From an uncultured Micrococcaceae bacterium (GTDB lineage Bacteria; Actinomycetota; Actinomycetes; Actinomycetales; Micrococcaceae), in assembly GCA_937896705.1 (NCBI GenBank), contig CALBOC010000038.1, forward strand, positions 1 through 5,219: DNA of 5,219 nt, read 5' to 3'. Each line of letters starts with the position of its first letter. Position 1 is the stretch's first letter. Of the stretch, positions 5,125-5,219 are shown piece after piece. The notes under the pieces are model-generated. The model saw only the letters and a list, made by a program, of their open reading frames with translations, did not search any database and was not told the DNA's origin. The translations under genes were made by a program, and so were the position numbers.

Positions 5125-5219
5125 TTAGCTATCACCAAGTTGTGTGATAATTTCTTGTCGCACTGCTTCGACCTGTTCTTTGCCCAAGCCGAACTGGCGA
5201 TCCGTGCCGAAATCAATGA
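5125..5219 (-). CDS. C-terminal end of an unidentified gene, 5' end beyond the window
   Basis: On the minus strand an open frame enters from the right edge and stops at TAA (5125-5127). The 30 visible residues run from IDFGTDRQFGLGKEQ through VEAVRQEIITQLGDS. They look like real protein: a glycine-containing turn followed by an amphipathic terminal helix. The frame also ends just before a terminator with its better T-run on this strand. I do not recognise the family from this fragment. The other two minus-strand frames lack comparable support. The existence of a gene here is likely; the product is unknown. Confidence 0.65.
   Translation of the reverse strand, partial: IDFGTDRQFGLGKEQVEAVRQEIITQLGDS

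Noticed and set aside
1..5219. CRISPR array, tRNA or rRNA gene, insertion sequence or prophage attachment site
   Set aside because: Reading both strands I saw no regularly spaced repeats, tRNA-like cloverleaf, transposase or terminal repeats. The gene content looks like stable chromosome.

Overview
The window looks like ordinary chromosome from a Gram-positive actinobacterium, probably a Micrococcaceae-type member of the Micrococcales with moderate GC (judged by eye, not counted). Pointers to this are the codon preference for C/G third positions, the lipobox lipoprotein with a SurA-type N-terminal domain, a possible leaderless promoter with a TANNNT -10, and G/C-rich hairpins lacking strong T-tracts. 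The very acidic secreted protein would suit a halotolerant lineage. The genus assignment is inference only.

Layout, left to right. A large AAA+ ATPase gene runs leftward on the minus strand from 1558 and leaves the window at base 1, with 519 codons visible. A 239-base divergent intergenic region (1559-1797) holds a candidate promoter for the ATPase, two overlapping 12-bp palindromes in its leader and an interrupted palindrome next to its -35. Three plus-strand genes follow: a small ABM-family (antibiotic biosynthesis monooxygenase-like) protein at 1798-2118, a PIG-L/LmbE-family deacetylase at 2170-2901, and an integral-membrane fatty-acid desaturase with a QxxHH third histidine box at 3017-4150. 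A 131-base gap (4151-4281) with two hairpins and three GGCTG repeats at 11-base pitch separates these from a plus-strand lipoprotein gene at 4282-5043. That gene encodes a SurA/PrsA-like chaperone-fold protein without a recognisable PPIase domain and with extreme negative charge. It ends at a strong bidirectional hairpin terminator (5054-5104), across which it faces the 3' end of a convergent minus-strand gene (5125 to beyond 5219) that I cannot identify.

The genes do not form an obvious single pathway. The ABM protein and the deacetylase are close enough (51 bases) to be co-transcribed, but the deacetylase also has a plausible leaderless promoter of its own. The desaturase and lipoprotein each have structured upstream regions and appear to be separate units. 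I found no RNA gene, CRISPR array, insertion sequence or convincing new multi-gene system. The points most worth following up are the unassigned N-terminal 300 residues of the ATPase, the repeat structures upstream of the ATPase and the lipoprotein, the start sites of the deacetylase and desaturase, and the acidic PPIase-less lipoprotein.
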